A stretch of DNA of 64,000 nucleotides from Paenibacillus xylanivorans (lineage in GTDB: Bacteria > Bacillota > Bacilli > Paenibacillales > Paenibacillaceae): NCBI RefSeq assembly GCF_001280595.1, contig NZ_LITU01000061.1:1-64000 (forward strand), read 5' to 3'. Shown here piece after piece: positions 63,987-64,000 of the stretch. The notes beneath the pieces were generated by a model, which saw nothing but the letters and a program-made list of their open reading frames with translations, ran no database searches and was not told where the DNA came from. Position 1 is the first letter of the stretch, and each line of letters starts with the position of its first letter. The position numbers and the translations under genes are program-made.

Positions 63987-64000
63987 GGCAGCATGCTTAC

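Noticed and set aside
1-64000. Insertion sequences, prophage, CRISPR, toxin-antitoxin or defence islands
   Set aside because: No transposase, integrase, Cas, nuclease-toxin or repeat-spacer pattern was found in either strand.

Overview
The window looks like chromosomal DNA of a low- to mid-GC Gram-positive soil bacterium of the Paenibacillus type. Supporting signs are strong AGGAGG ribosome binding sites, many factor-independent terminators, an S-layer-homology (SLH) anchored giant exoenzyme, a YesM/YesN two-component pair with an LplA-like lipoprotein, the bacillithiol genes yojF-bshB2, CcpA-type cre sites, and a large load of secreted carbohydrate-active enzymes. I see no rRNA, tRNA, transposase, integrase, CRISPR array or phage gene.

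Layout. Positions 1-3.9 kb hold an aminoglycoside-phosphotransferase-like kinase, a remnant of a chemotaxis receptor gene, a TetR/HXXEE operon and an alpha/beta hydrolase. Positions 4.0-25.2 kb form a polysaccharide-utilisation locus. A GntR/LacI-type regulator diverges from a sugar ABC transporter, which is followed without an obvious terminator by a GH38 alpha-mannosidase, an 1850-residue SLH-anchored double beta-helix protein, a mannonate-dehydratase-like enolase-superfamily enzyme, an extended SDR, a CBM6-GH71/GH99-like enzyme and a GH43. A separate cre-controlled secreted GH43 follows. Positions 25.4-36 kb carry housekeeping and stress genes: nfo, yojF-bshB2, uppP, a DUF817 protein, folD behind a ZTP riboswitch, a MarR-nitroreductase operon, an ArsR-MFS operon and an MBL hydrolase. 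Positions 36-47 kb hold an ECF sigma factor with its DUF4179 anti-sigma factor, a cre-controlled GH11 xylanase, an FGE-like lipoprotein, a divergent LysR/MFS-DHA2 pair, a 475-residue orphan, two HxlR regulators, a divergent arginase-like enzyme and a small orphan.

Positions 47.4-58.6 kb hold the most coherent candidate for a new system. A SIS-domain sugar-phosphate isomerase diverges from an operon of class II ketose-bisphosphate aldolase, PfkB kinase, DeoR regulator, sugar ABC transporter (binding protein and two permeases), GH4 glycosidase of the CHS(V/I) type, second PfkB kinase and secreted beta-helix protein. Together they can be read as an import-hydrolysis-phosphorylation-isomerisation-aldolase route for a D-galacto-configured sugar or amino sugar, in the manner of the Aga/tagatose-6-phosphate pathway. 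The shared promoter region carries three TGATY-N5-RATCA palindromes and an elaborately nested RNA hairpin in front of the aldolase gene. Positions 58.8-64 kb hold an LplA-like binding protein with its YesM/YesN sensor-regulator pair, which runs to the window edge.

Regulatory sites form a second layer: perfect cre boxes before the second GH43 and the xylanase, and perfect palindromes in the promoter regions of the TetR, MarR, ArsR and LysR genes. A 13-bp element is shared between the HxlR/arginase divergent promoter and the promoter of the 475-residue orphan. All assignments come from reading the sequence; no database search was possible.
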